The notes under the pieces were generated by a model. It did not search any database and was not told the origin of the DNA. It saw only the letters and a list, made by a program, of their open reading frames with translations. DNA of 64,000 nt from Owenia fusiformis. Taxonomy: Eukaryota > Annelida > Polychaeta > Sabellida > Oweniidae. Location of the stretch: the NCBI GenBank assembly GCA_903813345.2, contig CAIIXF020000001.1, positions 15,579,915-15,643,914 on the forward strand, given 5' to 3'. Below are positions 32,722-44,839 of this stretch, in pieces (position 1 is the first letter of the stretch; each line of letters opens with the position of its first letter). A program made the position numbers and the translations under genes.

Positions 32722-35700
32722 CTAAAATCACAATGACAAAATAGGATTTTAAAATCAATGAGTCTCAATAAAACTGTCACTTGTGCTCACCATTCAAAGT
32801 CAGCACTCTCAATGGTAAGTAGTGGTAGTAAGAGCTAAAAGTTCATAAGCTTTTGGCAATTTTTCTATAAAATTACAGACACCCTACTTTTCAGACTAAG
32901 AATTCGACGTTTCTACACAAGTGTTTCCCTATTATTTTTAGTGACGGAGGTCCATAAGACACCAAGGTGTTATTAAAAATGAAAGTCCATACCTCAAATT
33001 ACGTTGAGATCGTAGAAATCAGTTCAAATGTGCTCATTCTTCAACAAAAGTATCACAAACGCGTCATCTCGCTAAATCTCGTTTAAATCTCTATCCAAAT
33101 CTCCTCTTCTCAGAGATGCATCCTGGGTAATACAGCATGGAGAATATGGGTCAGACAAAGTCAGCACTATCAATGGTATACTCTACCGTAAGATATAATA
33201 ATACTAGAAGTTCACAAACTTTCTGCCATCTTGGTTTCACAACCGCTTCATCTCGCTAAATCTCGTTTGCAATCGGTCAGTGTAAAATCGTATCCTAAAG
33301 CCCGAATCCCGGGAAAGTATTCGGTTTATGGCGCGTGCGCATTAAACCCAGTAATCTGATTGGTTTAAGTTATCATGACGCATGCGCGATTAATAACTTT
33401 GTAGGAACATTTAATTTGACATAGATGTCACTTACGTTCATATTTCACAGCGTGTCCTACCCATGATGCACCATATATTGCGGGATTTTTTTTGTTTATT
33501 GTCAAAACAAAAACTATACACCCAAAACAAATGTAATGATAATGTCAACCTGCCCTGGATTCGTGGACGTTTGTTGTACAAACTTAAACCGAACCAATGG
33601 CAGAAAAGCACTTTGAATCATGGGAATAAAGTACTTCCCTTAATGAAAAACCGAACCTCGTGCAGATTAACCCGACTCGTTGTTTACACCAACAATCAAT
33701 CAGATGGTATTATTACACCAAAAGTAGTGCGAAAAAGTTTTGATGACATTTAAAGACACTGTTCCTCTTTCACGTGCATTATCTCATGGAAATGGGCATA
33801 CCAGTGCAAAGGTCTTTGTTCCGTGATAAAGGAAAGCTATCAAACATTGTCTGAAGAGCATTCTAATTCTACTTTTAACATGGCGACCTTGACAACATAT
33901 AGCCATTTGGGCGATAATAGGTGATTCTAAAGTGAAAATGAGTGCTTTTTCGTAGTTTTACTTTGACCAAGGCTTGAAAATAATTGAAGTGATAAACCTT
34001 CCACTGGCGGATTAGGAGGGGGGCTGGGGGCCCGCCCCCCCTTGGGTGGGCCCAGAAAAAAAATTGGGCTCAAAAATTTTTTGGGCCAAAAAGGCCTTAA
34101 GGCCCCAAATAGTGGGCCTTTTTGGTCATAACTGGGCCTTTTAAGGCCTTATTTTTTAATTTCAGGCCAAATTTTGAAGAAAATGGGCCTCAAAATTTGG
34201 GCCCACTTTTTGGTTTCAGGGGCCCCAAATTTTTTTCTGACCTGAAATTTGCCCCCCCCCTCCTTGTTGGTTCTCAGATCCGACCCTGCCTTCCCCCCCC
34301 ATTTTTGATATTTTTGTTGTCTAGAAGTGTTCTAGACGATATCAAAGTTTAAGAAAATGTGTATGTCTCGAAATATTTTGAAAATTAGTGCCATTATGGC
34401 GGGTCTGGGTGTTTTTTGCTCTCATTTTTACCCATTTCCACGGTTGCAATGGTAACTCATACCTGCCAACCTACCGTATTTTTACCGGCATCTACCATAA
34501 AAAATAATATAAATACCGTAAAAAATTACTGTTTTTTCTTGTAAAACAACCGAAAAAATCTACTGTAATTTTACCAAAATCTACCATAAAATATTTTATT
34601 ATAATTAGATTTTTTCTATAAGAACGGCCGTAAAATATACCGTAAATATTTGAAAATCTACCATATTTCTGCTTGAATTAACAGTATTCTTGTTCAAACT
34701 ACCGTAAAATCTACCGCAATTATCATTAAATAATGAAAAATTGAATTCTTCTCGTATTGCCCTTGTAAAATTCCATTACCAACCCGAAAATAAATAGGTG
34801 CCGGCAGGTCTTTGATGGTGGTTATTGCGTACTTAGTAAGTAACTAAGTAAGCTGGCATGTAATCAATCAACACACTGGGGAATAAACAGTGTTCAACTA
34901 CCACAGGTGTATCACAGGAAGAGTAATCATGATTAATTTGTAAATTGCTACATTGTAGCAATGGTATGAGTATGATGTCACAGTACACTGGGGTCTAACT
35001 GGCGTAAAGGGGGAGAAAAAGGGCAAATTTTGCACATGGGGACCACATTTGACTCAAAATATTTGCATTTAACAACATACGTTTCAGTACATTCTGTGTA
35101 TGATTTCAAAATGAAATAATCTCGGGGATTTTGCGTCTAAATTTTTTGCATGAGATCTCTGAAGTTGATAACCCAAGTTTAGGTCATTTTGGCCAGTTTT
35201 TAGAGACTCAGCCCTCACCTATTTCCCCAAATATGACTAGATTTTGTAGAAAATGTGTTAAAAGTTTGAAAATGCAGCTGTTTTGAGCATGAAATAACTC
35301 AATTGTTTGAAAAAATGCTGAATGAGCAAAATTTATCATAGAAAAATTTTCCCATTTTTGGATATTAAGGTGTTACTACGGTAAATACCACTTCCGGGTA
35401 GTGTTTTTTAATACTTTAAAAACGAAGCCATGAAACTTCAATGGTGTGTATAGTAGGTTTAAGTGTATGCAATGTGGCCATTTGAGGTATGTATGTAAAG
35501 CTGAGGCCAATTACTTTCTAAATGTGCCCTTTTTAGAAAAAAATCGCAAGAATATAGTCCCGTAAACTTGAACTACTTTATTCGTTAATTTTCATCGGTG
35601 AAGCAGGGATTTTACCTAAAAATGAGTCCCTGTGTTGGCGTAGTGATATTTAAAAATCAAGACGCAAACCCTATGTTAAATATATGGTCAAGATGAAGGT

Positions 35701-35956
35701 CATGTATAGGGGAACGCAGAAATATAGTTCTTGTATGGGCTAATTCGTTCGAAAATGGCGATATGTATCCCAGAACCTGAATTTTGTGATTTTTCAATAT
35801 TTTTCAATGATTTACCGTAGTGACACCCAAATGGAAATATAAACACTTCCGGTAAATATTCGGTTCAAGTGCGAGTTTGGACCAACTTTTGCAAGTTTGA
35901 CCAGGAAATCACCTTTCATTTGGTATGTTAGTAACATTTTTGATCGTATTGGGTAT
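32722..35956. other. Gene-free stretch between the NADAR exon and the LTR element
   Basis: Two diverged copies of a phrase with AAAGTCAGCACT and TCAATGGTA (32800, 33156) recur inverted near 44990. A GC-rich patch at 33300-33400 has GGCGCGTGCGCAT and GCATGCGCG (NRF1-like) and could be a promoter. 34000-34300 is a G/C-run repeat rich in GGGCC. 34450-34750 has many TACCGTAAA words. An inverted pair (GTTACTACGGTAAAT at about 35374, ATTTACCGTAGTGAC at about 35810) marks a MITE-like unit. No gene is supported. Confidence 0.45.
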
Positions 35957-38781
35957 TGTAACAACTAGCCTAATTTGGGTAGTGTGGATGGTTGTTATTT
36001 ATTTTATTAGGCTAGGTCACTTCGAGGGATACTTGGTGCACATTAAATGCACGTGAAGATATAGCGACACAACATCGAATATAAAATAAACACACATATA
36101 TTGTTGCTTATTCAGCCCAAAAATGTATACAGAATAAATCGGTGTAAAATAAGTTGTAAAAGGCTACTTGAAAGTTCTTTGTTTATGTGAAATATCAAAG
36201 TTTATATTAAAGAGTGTCTATCCATTTCTCACTATCAGTTGTCGAAAATTGCTATCTTTCTGACATCAGTTATCGAGAATATTCTAAGTTTCTGGACATC
36301 ATTGGTCGAGAATATTCTATCTTTCTAGACATCAGTTATATCTTCTAAGTTTCTGGACATCAGTTATATGAAATATTCTAAGTTTCTGGACATCAGTAAT
36401 CGAATTATTCTAAGTTTCTGGACACCAGTAATCGAAATATTCTAAGTTTCTGGACATCATTGGTCGAGAATATTCTATCTTTCTGACATCAGTTATATCT
36501 TCTAAGTTTCTGGACATCAGTTACACGAAATATTCCAAGTTTCTAGACATCAGTCGTTGAAATATTCTAAGTTTCTGGACATCAGTAATCGAAATATTCT
36601 AAGTTTCTGGACATCATTGGTCGAGAAGATTCTATCTTTCTGACATCAGTTATATCTTCCAAGTTTCTGGACATCAGTTACACGAAATATTCCAAGTTTC
36701 TAGACATCAGTCGTTGAAATATTCTAAGTTTCTGGACATCATTGGTCGAGAATATTCTATCTTTCTGACATCAGTTATATCTTCTAAGTTTCTGGACATC
36801 AGTTACACGAAATATTCCAAGTTTCTAGACATCAGTCGTTGAAATATTCTAAGTTCCTGGACATCAGTAATCGAAATATTCTAAGTTTCTGGACATCATT
36901 GGTCGAGAATATTCTATCTTTCTGACATCAGTTATATCTTCTAAGTTTCTGGACATCAGTTACACGAAATATTCCAAGTTTCTAGACATCAGTCGTTGAA
37001 ATATTCTAAGTTTCTGGACATCAGTAATCGAAATATTCTAAGTTTCTGGACATCATTGGTCGAGAATATTCTATCTTTCTGACATCAGTTATATCTTCTA
37101 AGTTTCTGGACATCAGTTACACGAAATATTCTAAGTTTCTGGACATCAGTAATCGAAATATTCTAAGTTTCTGGACATCATTGGTCGAGAATATTCTATC
37201 TTTCTGACATCAGTTATATCTTCTAAGTTTCTGGACATCAGTTACACGAAATATTCCAAGTTTCTAGACATCAGTCGTTGAAATATTCTAAGTTTCTGGA
37301 CATCAGTAATCAAAATATTCTAAGTTTCTGGACATCATTGGTCGAGAATATTCTATCTTTCTGACATCAGTTATATCTTCTAAGTTTGTAGACATCAGTC
37401 GTTGAAATATTCTAAGTTTCTGGACATCAGTTATCGGGAATATTCTATCTCTCTGGACATCAGTTATACGAAATATTCTAAGATTCGGGACATCAGTTGT
37501 TGAGAATATTCTATCTTTCTGACATCAGTAATCGAAATATTCTAAGTTTCTGGACATCATTGGTCGAGAATATTCTATCTTTCTGACATCAGTTATATCT
37601 TCTAAGTTTCTGGACATCAGTTACACGAAATATTCCAAGTTTCTAGACATCAGTCGTTGAAATATTCTAAGTTTCTGGACATCAGTAATCGAAATATTCT
37701 AAGTTTCTGGACATCCTTGGTCGAGAAGATTCTATCTTTCTGACATCAGTTATATCTTCCAAGTTTCTGGACATCAGTTACACGAAATATTCCAAGTTTC
37801 TAGACATCAGTCGTTGAAATATTCTAAGTTTCTGGACATCATTGGTCGAGAATATTCTATCTTTCTGACATCAGTTATATCTTCTAAGTTTCTGGACATC
37901 AGTTACACGAAATATTCCAAGTTTCTAGACATCAGTCGTTGAAATATTCTAAGTTCCTGGACATCAGTAATCGAAATATTCTAAGTTTCTGGACATCATA
38001 GTTGAAATATTCTAAGTTTCTGGACATCAGTTGCCGGGAATATTCTATCTTTCTGACATCAGTTGCTGGGAATATTCTATCTTTCTGGGATGTCGTAAAT
38101 ATTCTAAGTTTCTCAGCCTCTTAGTCCCTCGTCTGTAGATGAGACACTGGCATAGGAGCTCCTTCCTCTTCAAAAGTGGTGTACGTGTCTGCTAGGAGCG
38201 ATCAGTGCTCTGCTTTTATACCCCAGACATGTATGTAGCATGTACTAGGCACATGGCTTTCACGTGACTAATGGGCTGATGCAAGACCTAGTCAGTCCAC
38301 TAGAATCCCAGGCAGGATATCACTAGTGCAAAATAAACAACCATGGTGCAATGAGGAAATAACTTTTGCAAAATAAATGGCTTTGCTTAGCAATCACGAT
38401 TTCTGCTGTTTAACACAAAACGAACACATATCTTGTAATGTATTAGCTAGATTAAGATATAAACTAGATAAATATAACAAAAACCAATCATCATTAGCTC
38501 TAATTATGGTGAAATTGCAAGGAAAAACGAGTAAGTGAATGTAGGTCAGCAGAGTTCTTCTACAGGAAGTGAGAAAAATGTACAGATAAAAACAAAAATA
38601 AATCTCACAGAAAATAGCAGTTAAAACGACTCCCTGTACATCTAAAGTGTTCCATACCTTAATGTAAGTATAACACAACCTTGACTGGGAAACACTTTCC
38701 TACTGTAAAAACTGTCTGAACTGCTAGAAAATGGTATTTGACTCCAAAAATAAAAAATTGAAAAATTAAAAATTTGTTACA
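35957..38781 (-). repeat. 3' LTR of the gag-protease element
   Basis: Same length and, at all places checked, same sequence as 42015-44839 (constant offset 6058). Its TATAAAA is at 38214-38220. The small minus-strand frame near 38394-38678 is repeated identically in the other LTR and looks like chance. Confidence 0.88.
36230..38120. repeat. Minisatellite inside the 3' LTR
   Basis: About 50 units of roughly 32-37 bp built on TTCTAAGTTTCTGGACATCAG, with variants (TTCCAAGTTTCTAGACATCAG, TTCTATCTTTCTGACATCAG) arranged in higher-order blocks of about 170 bp. The array sits downstream of the LTR TATA box and is therefore expected in the RNA leader. Confidence 0.9.
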
Positions 38782-39125
38782 CTCCTCCCATCCAATGATT
38801 TTGGTGTTTACAACACCAAGCCTAAATACATAAAAAGATAACAAATTTTTCCTAACTAGATATTTTCTAAAAATATAACCTGCCAAATATACTTAACCCC
38901 AGGGTCAACTAGCTGCAACTACAATGCACAACGAAAGTTCGGAAACCTAAACTCATTAAACGCTGGTATCTCAAAACTTAACACTAAATATCTAACTACC
39001 TACTTAATACAAATGTCTAACTACTATGTACAAAAACCTTTCAGTTTTAACTCTCAGCTAATTGTTAAGTATGAATACAAAATTATACTCATGCTAAATG
39101 TCTCGTTCAAGGCTCAACTCTCTGG

Positions 39126-41966
39126 TTAGTGCTTCACTCTATGGGAATAACAATGATCCCTCCAGTCGCCATCCAAGTCACGTTCAGGTTGAGTCCTCCA
39201 ATGTCTCATTCTATTCATTTTGGATAGGGGTGCCTTAGCTGAGTAAGTTCTAGGTTCCTCATCCGTACTGTCAATTCTAAGGTTGTAGTCTTCACTTAGC
39301 CCAGACACTTTACAACATCTTTTGTTCCTGGCACATCTATGTCCTCTGAAGCAGGAAAAACCAGCTAGGTCCGCAGCTGTCCTCCTAGACGATCTCTTGG
39401 GATGTGTCGAGCTGTCTCTCGTCCCAAATCTTTCTCGTTGATCTACCTCTCTGTCTTTGACTTCACTCGCTTGATCTTTAGGCACTCCTGAGTCTATAGG
39501 GTGATCAGCAAAACTTCCTTGATTCTCTGACTCAAATGTCATTTTACACTGGCGATAGTTCAATACAGCTCCAGAGGCAGCTAAGTAATCTGTGCCTAAG
39601 ATTCCGTCAAAGCCAATGTCGGCCACAACAACCTCTATGTTCTCTGTATGACCATCAATGTTAACCTCAAGACATGAAACACCTTTCGTTTGCAGCGGTT
39701 GTCCACCAGCTTGCAAGATAACTCTCTTAGGCGGCTCAAGCTTGGGTCTTCTGTGTTTAGGTATATTCTGGTAGACCTTTGAACTCATGATAGTACTAGC
39801 TGCTCCAGAGTCAACTAAAAATGAAACATTGGTGTCGCAAACTGTACCATGTGCCACTATCTTCTGAGTGTCCTTGGGAGACTGAACATCATTCCCCTGC
39901 AGAGAAAGAAATTCAATGGTAGCAATCTGGCCAGATCTCTCATGTACTGTTTTATCTCGCTCTTCGGCACGCTTCCTTGAATAACAATCAGCTATCCGGT
40001 GACCAGGCTTGTGACAATAGAAACATTTAGGTCTATTGTTCATGTTCTCCCTATTTGTAGATTCCAATCTGGTTAACTTCATCAGGTCAACCATTTTCTC
40101 CAGGTTCTTGGTGCAAGCTTCTTGCACAGCTTGTTGCATTTGTTCTATCATTTGAGCCATCTTCTGGAACACATCTTCCTTATTATCAGGAGTACTTACT
40201 GAGTTGCAGTACTCTTCCTCGGAATCGATGAAGTTCACCCTTAACTTTGGTTTTTGGCCTTTCCTTATTCGTTCTGATTCTAGAAACGACTCCTCCTTGA
40301 GGGCTACTTCTATGGCCTTATCGAGTGTAATGCATTCCTTCAAGTGTATTGTTCGTCTTATATCATCATCCTGAATAGCTTGCTCAAAGCTCCGTCTCGC
40401 TAGGCGATCTTGGGCTGACTGGCTCATCTCCGGATAAGCTAAAGCTGTGAGCCTGCGGATGTCCTGACCCAATGCCGGAAGGGATTCCTTTGGTTTTCGA
40501 ATTCGGCCAACTAACTCTGCCTCATAGACGTCAGCTTTACCCCCAGGGCCAAAACGCTTCTCCAGGGCTAGGAGGAGTTGATCGTAGCTATAATCATGTC
40601 CCATCTCTAGCACTATTTGTTGGGCAGGTCCTCTCAGACTTGTTGCTAAGAACCTCCTCTTCTCCTCTTCCGACCATTTATTAGCCTCCCCACAAATCTC
40701 GAAATATGCTCTGTAATCTTGCCATGGTGTAGTTCCAGAATAAACGTCAGGTTTTATTTTGCTTTTGCTGGATTGTTGAGAAGTTCCTTTTACAAGTTTA
40801 TCACATAACTTGGAGCACATTTTGACAAGCTCTGCTGATAGATTTGAACCATGAAGGCTATCATCATTTTCCGATCTGTCCACTGAACCAGCTGGCTTTG
40901 GACTAGGAGATCTCTTCTTTGGTGAATCTTTAGGTTGATTAAGTGGCTCTTTCTTCCGGAATGGAGAAAAGCATTGAAAAGAGGTGGAATCAGCATGCTC
41001 ATCCCCTGACTTGTCCCCAATTGGACCAAAACCCTCTAAATCTTCAGGTTGCTGCTGATTGAATTCCTGGGTTTTATCCTCCATCAAATTTGAACCGGGA
41101 CTCAGCAAAACTTTATCTTGCCTACGCAGCTGCCAAGGCTTTGTCACACCTGAAGCCAATGGGGTAGGTGTAAAACAGTCTTCAGACCTGGTGATTGAGG
41201 TAGTTTTTGGCATTGTAGGCTGATGTTGGCTATCATCCATCAAGGAAGTCTGCATTCTGGTGACATTTCCTGCATGACGGGGGTTATCATATGATGGTGG
41301 AATACTAGCTTGAATTTTCTCCATCTGACTCTTGATACCCTGTAGTTGTGTCTGTTGTTGATCCTGACAACGTCGAACTTGCTCTGCGATCTGGGTAATG
41401 TTGTGTACTTGAGTACTTTGAGTCTCCAATACTTGCTTCATACACTTCTGTTGGGTTTCAGCCAAGTTTTGCATCTGTCTTTGTTGAGCCACCAAAGATT
41501 CACTAAACATCTCAATCCTTCTCTCAATCTTGCTTTCTATTACGTTTAAGTCTGGTCTCCTTGGATCCTCTTCTCTAAACCTCCTGGTTGATCCGCCAAC
41601 AACAGAAGAAGTTAAAGGAAATCTTTGTCTTCCTTGGGGATCTCTTCTTTGAGAGATGGGGTCAAATGGCGTCTCAAGTTCTGTCGATACACCTCCTGTC
41701 CAATATCCTGTACTCGATAAACTGGGCAACCCTCTCTGCTCAGTATTAATCTCAGTCATTTTGGGTCTGGCTCCTTCTGCCAGGGTGACCTTCCCAGGGG
41801 ACTGTTCCTGTTCCGCATCATCTTCTATCACTGGTGCTGTCTCATCAGCGGCACCTGGATTATCGATTTCCATATCATCTGACTTAAGAAAAACTGTTTT
41901 CTCCAGGTCCCCCTCAGTTACGTCCTCAACAGCTGGAGGAGGTGGAAAGTCAGTTCCTTGTTCCAT
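39126..41966 (-). CDS. Gag-protease polyprotein of the LTR element
   Basis: 946 residues from an ATG 48 bp after the 5' LTR. The N-terminal third is charged and glutamine-rich, with likely coiled coil. Residues about 400-560 look like a Ty3-type retrotransposon capsid (DVYSGTTPWQDYRAYF, LRGPAQQIVL, RRSFEQAI). A CCHC zinc knuckle (CFYCHKPGHRIADC) is at 648-661. A retropepsin follows, with the active-site motif FLVDSGA (D719) and the second motif ILGTDYL near 789. The frame then stops after a basic tail instead of running into reverse transcriptase. Gag would form particles and the protease would mature them; the enzymes for copying must come from elsewhere. The frame is intact. Confidence 0.88.
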   Translation of the reverse strand: MEQGTDFPPPPAVEDVTEGDLEKTVFLKSDDMEIDNPGAADETAPVIEDDAEQEQSPGKVTLAEGARPKMTEINTEQRGLPSLSSTGYWTGGVSTELETPFDPISQRRDPQGRQRFPLTSSVVGGSTRRFREEDPRRPDLNVIESKIERRIEMFSESLVAQQRQMQNLAETQQKCMKQVLETQSTQVHNITQIAEQVRRCQDQQQTQLQGIKSQMEKIQASIPPSYDNPRHAGNVTRMQTSLMDDSQHQPTMPKTTSITRSEDCFTPTPLASGVTKPWQLRRQDKVLLSPGSNLMEDKTQEFNQQQPEDLEGFGPIGDKSGDEHADSTSFQCFSPFRKKEPLNQPKDSPKKRSPSPKPAGSVDRSENDDSLHGSNLSAELVKMCSKLCDKLVKGTSQQSSKSKIKPDVYSGTTPWQDYRAYFEICGEANKWSEEEKRRFLATSLRGPAQQIVLEMGHDYSYDQLLLALEKRFGPGGKADVYEAELVGRIRKPKESLPALGQDIRRLTALAYPEMSQSAQDRLARRSFEQAIQDDDIRRTIHLKECITLDKAIEVALKEESFLESERIRKGQKPKLRVNFIDSEEEYCNSVSTPDNKEDVFQKMAQMIEQMQQAVQEACTKNLEKMVDLMKLTRLESTNRENMNNRPKCFYCHKPGHRIADCYSRKRAEERDKTVHERSGQIATIEFLSLQGNDVQSPKDTQKIVAHGTVCDTNVSFLVDSGAASTIMSSKVYQNIPKHRRPKLEPPKRVILQAGGQPLQTKGVSCLEVNIDGHTENIEVVVADIGFDGILGTDYLAASGAVLNYRQCKMTFESENQGSFADHPIDSGVPKDQASEVKDREVDQRERFGTRDSSTHPKRSSRRTAADLAGFSCFRGHRCARNKRCCKVSGLSEDYNLRIDSTDEEPRTYSAKAPLSKMNRMRHWRTQPERDLDGDWRDHCYSHRVKH

Positions 41967-41994
41967 TTTCGAATATTGTATTACTAATCAACAC

Positions 41995-42013
41995 AATCCC
42001 ACCGCTGCCACCA
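41995..42013 (-). other. Primer binding site (tRNA-Leu type)
   Basis: On the minus strand it reads TGGTGGCAGCGGTGGGATT, one base inside the 5' LTR. This is complementary to the 3' end plus CCA of animal tRNA-Leu of the AAG/UAG class as I recall it. Confidence 0.75.
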
Positions 42014-42014
42014 A

Positions 42015-44839
42015 TGTAACAACTAGCCTAATTTGGGTAGTGTGGATGGTTGTTATTTATTTTATTAGGCTAGGTCACTTCGAGGGATACTTGGTGCACA
42101 TTAAATGCACGTGAAGATATAGCGACACAACATCGAATATAAAATAAACACACATATATTGTTGCTTATTCAGCCCAAAAATGTATACAGAATAAATCGG
42201 TGTAAAATAAGTTGTAAAAGGCTACTTGAAAGTTCTTTGTTTATGTGAAATATCAAAGTTTATATTAAAGAGTGTCTATCCATTTCTCACTATCAGTTGT
42301 CGAAAATTGCTATCTTTCTGACATCAGTTATCGAGAATATTCTAAGTTTCTGGACATCATTGGTCGAGAATATTCTATCTTTCTAGACATCAGTTATATC
42401 TTCTAAGTTTCTGGACATCAGTTATATGAAATATTCTAAGTTTCTGGACATCAGTAATCGAATTATTCTAAGTTTCTGGACACCAGTAATCGAAATATTC
42501 TAAGTTTCTGGACATCATTGGTCGAGAATATTCTATCTTTCTGACATCAGTTATATCTTCTAAGTTTCTGGACATCAGTTACACGAAATATTCCAAGTTT
42601 CTAGACATCAGTCGTTGAAATATTCTAAGTTTCTGGACATCAGTAATCGAAATATTCTAAGTTTCTGGACATCATTGGTCGAGAAGATTCTATCTTTCTG
42701 ACATCAGTTATATCTTCCAAGTTTCTGGACATCAGTTACACGAAATATTCCAAGTTTCTAGACATCAGTCGTTGAAATATTCTAAGTTTCTGGACATCAT
42801 TGGTCGAGAATATTCTATCTTTCTGACATCAGTTATATCTTCTAAGTTTCTGGACATCAGTTACACGAAATATTCCAAGTTTCTAGACATCAGTCGTTGA
42901 AATATTCTAAGTTCCTGGACATCAGTAATCGAAATATTCTAAGTTTCTGGACATCATTGGTCGAGAATATTCTATCTTTCTGACATCAGTTATATCTTCT
43001 AAGTTTCTGGACATCAGTTACACGAAATATTCCAAGTTTCTAGACATCAGTCGTTGAAATATTCTAAGTTTCTGGACATCAGTAATCGAAATATTCTAAG
43101 TTTCTGGACATCATTGGTCGAGAATATTCTATCTTTCTGACATCAGTTATATCTTCTAAGTTTCTGGACATCAGTTACACGAAATATTCTAAGTTTCTGG
43201 ACATCAGTAATCGAAATATTCTAAGTTTCTGGACATCATTGGTCGAGAATATTCTATCTTTCTGACATCAGTTATATCTTCTAAGTTTCTGGACATCAGT
43301 TACACGAAATATTCCAAGTTTCTAGACATCAGTCGTTGAAATATTCTAAGTTTCTGGACATCAGTAATCAAAATATTCTAAGTTTCTGGACATCATTGGT
43401 CGAGAATATTCTATCTTTCTGACATCAGTTATATCTTCTAAGTTTGTAGACATCAGTCGTTGAAATATTCTAAGTTTCTGGACATCAGTTATCGGGAATA
43501 TTCTATCTCTCTGGACATCAGTTATACGAAATATTCTAAGATTCGGGACATCAGTTGTTGAGAATATTCTATCTTTCTGACATCAGTAATCGAAATATTC
43601 TAAGTTTCTGGACATCATTGGTCGAGAATATTCTATCTTTCTGACATCAGTTATATCTTCTAAGTTTCTGGACATCAGTTACACGAAATATTCCAAGTTT
43701 CTAGACATCAGTCGTTGAAATATTCTAAGTTTCTGGACATCAGTAATCGAAATATTCTAAGTTTCTGGACATCCTTGGTCGAGAAGATTCTATCTTTCTG
43801 ACATCAGTTATATCTTCCAAGTTTCTGGACATCAGTTACACGAAATATTCCAAGTTTCTAGACATCAGTCGTTGAAATATTCTAAGTTTCTGGACATCAT
43901 TGGTCGAGAATATTCTATCTTTCTGACATCAGTTATATCTTCTAAGTTTCTGGACATCAGTTACACGAAATATTCCAAGTTTCTAGACATCAGTCGTTGA
44001 AATATTCTAAGTTCCTGGACATCAGTAATCGAAATATTCTAAGTTTCTGGACATCATAGTTGAAATATTCTAAGTTTCTGGACATCAGTTGCCGGGAATA
44101 TTCTATCTTTCTGACATCAGTTGCTGGGAATATTCTATCTTTCTGGGATGTCGTAAATATTCTAAGTTTCTCAGCCTCTTAGTCCCTCGTCTGTAGATGA
44201 GACACTGGCATAGGAGCTCCTTCCTCTTCAAAAGTGGTGTACGTGTCTGCTAGGAGCGATCAGTGCTCTGCTTTTATACCCCAGACATGTATGTAGCATG
44301 TACTAGGCACATGGCTTTCACGTGACTAATGGGCTGATGCAAGACCTAGTCAGTCCACTAGAATCCCAGGCAGGATATCACTAGTGCAAAATAAACAACC
44401 ATGGTGCAATGAGGAAATAACTTTTGCAAAATAAATGGCTTTGCTTAGCAATCACGATTTCTGCTGTTTAACACAAAACGAACACATATCTTGTAATGTA
44501 TTAGCTAGATTAAGATATAAACTAGATAAATATAACAAAAACCAATCATCATTAGCTCTAATTATGGTGAAATTGCAAGGAAAAACGAGTAAGTGAATGT
44601 AGGTCAGCAGAGTTCTTCTACAGGAAGTGAGAAAAATGTACAGATAAAAACAAAAATAAATCTCACAGAAAATAGCAGTTAAAACGACTCCCTGTACATC
44701 TAAAGTGTTCCATACCTTAATGTAAGTATAACACAACCTTGACTGGGAAACACTTTCCTACTGTAAAAACTGTCTGAACTGCTAGAAAATGGTATTTGAC
44801 TCCAAAAATAAAAAATTGAAAAATTAAAAATTTGTTACA
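42015..44839 (-). repeat. 5' LTR of the gag-protease element
   Basis: On the minus strand U3 starts at 44839. A TATAAAA box lies at 44272-44278, so transcription should start near 44245. The remaining R-U5, about 2.2 kb, includes the whole minisatellite. AATAAA-rich sequence near 42060 (minus strand) could end transcripts. Confidence 0.85.
42288..44178. repeat. Minisatellite inside the 5' LTR
   Basis: The same array as at 36230-38120, with the same order of variants. That the two arrays agree in length implies they were copied together at the last insertion rather than evolving separately. Confidence 0.9.

Larger units (their letters stand above)
35957..44839 (-). mobile_element. Non-autonomous LTR retrotransposon (gag-protease only, 8.9 kb)
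   Basis: Two 2825-bp LTRs (35957-38781, 42015-44839), both TGTAAC...GTTACA, show no difference wherever I compared them. GTAT is duplicated on both flanks (35953-35956, 44840-44843). Reading on the minus strand: 5' LTR; a primer binding site at 41995-42013 that matches the 3' end of a tRNA-Leu of the AAG/UAG class; a 946-codon gag-protease frame; a purine tract GGATGGGAGGAG at 38782-38793; and the 3' LTR. There is no reverse transcriptase, RNase H or integrase, and no room for them in the 3.2-kb interior. It is probably mobilised by a related Ty3-like element in trans. Identical LTRs mean a recent insertion. Confidence 0.9.

Noticed and set aside
33463-33753. 96-codon plus-strand frame next to an NRF1-like patch
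   Set aside because: No resemblance to a family and no typical coding pattern; the GC-rich patch may be a promoter, but the frame is not supported.
34001-34352. Possible coding region with GGGCC-rich frame
   Set aside because: Low-complexity G/C runs and repeated GGGCCT words; no family resemblance.
36230-38120. Regularly spaced repeats that resemble a CRISPR array
   Set aside because: The unit is a eukaryotic minisatellite inside an LTR: spacers are not unique, variants recur in blocks, and the whole array is copied in the second LTR.
38394-38678. Identical 94-codon minus-strand frames at 38394 and 44452
   Set aside because: They lie in the U3 part of both LTRs, upstream of or over the promoter, resemble no family and are identical only because the LTRs are.
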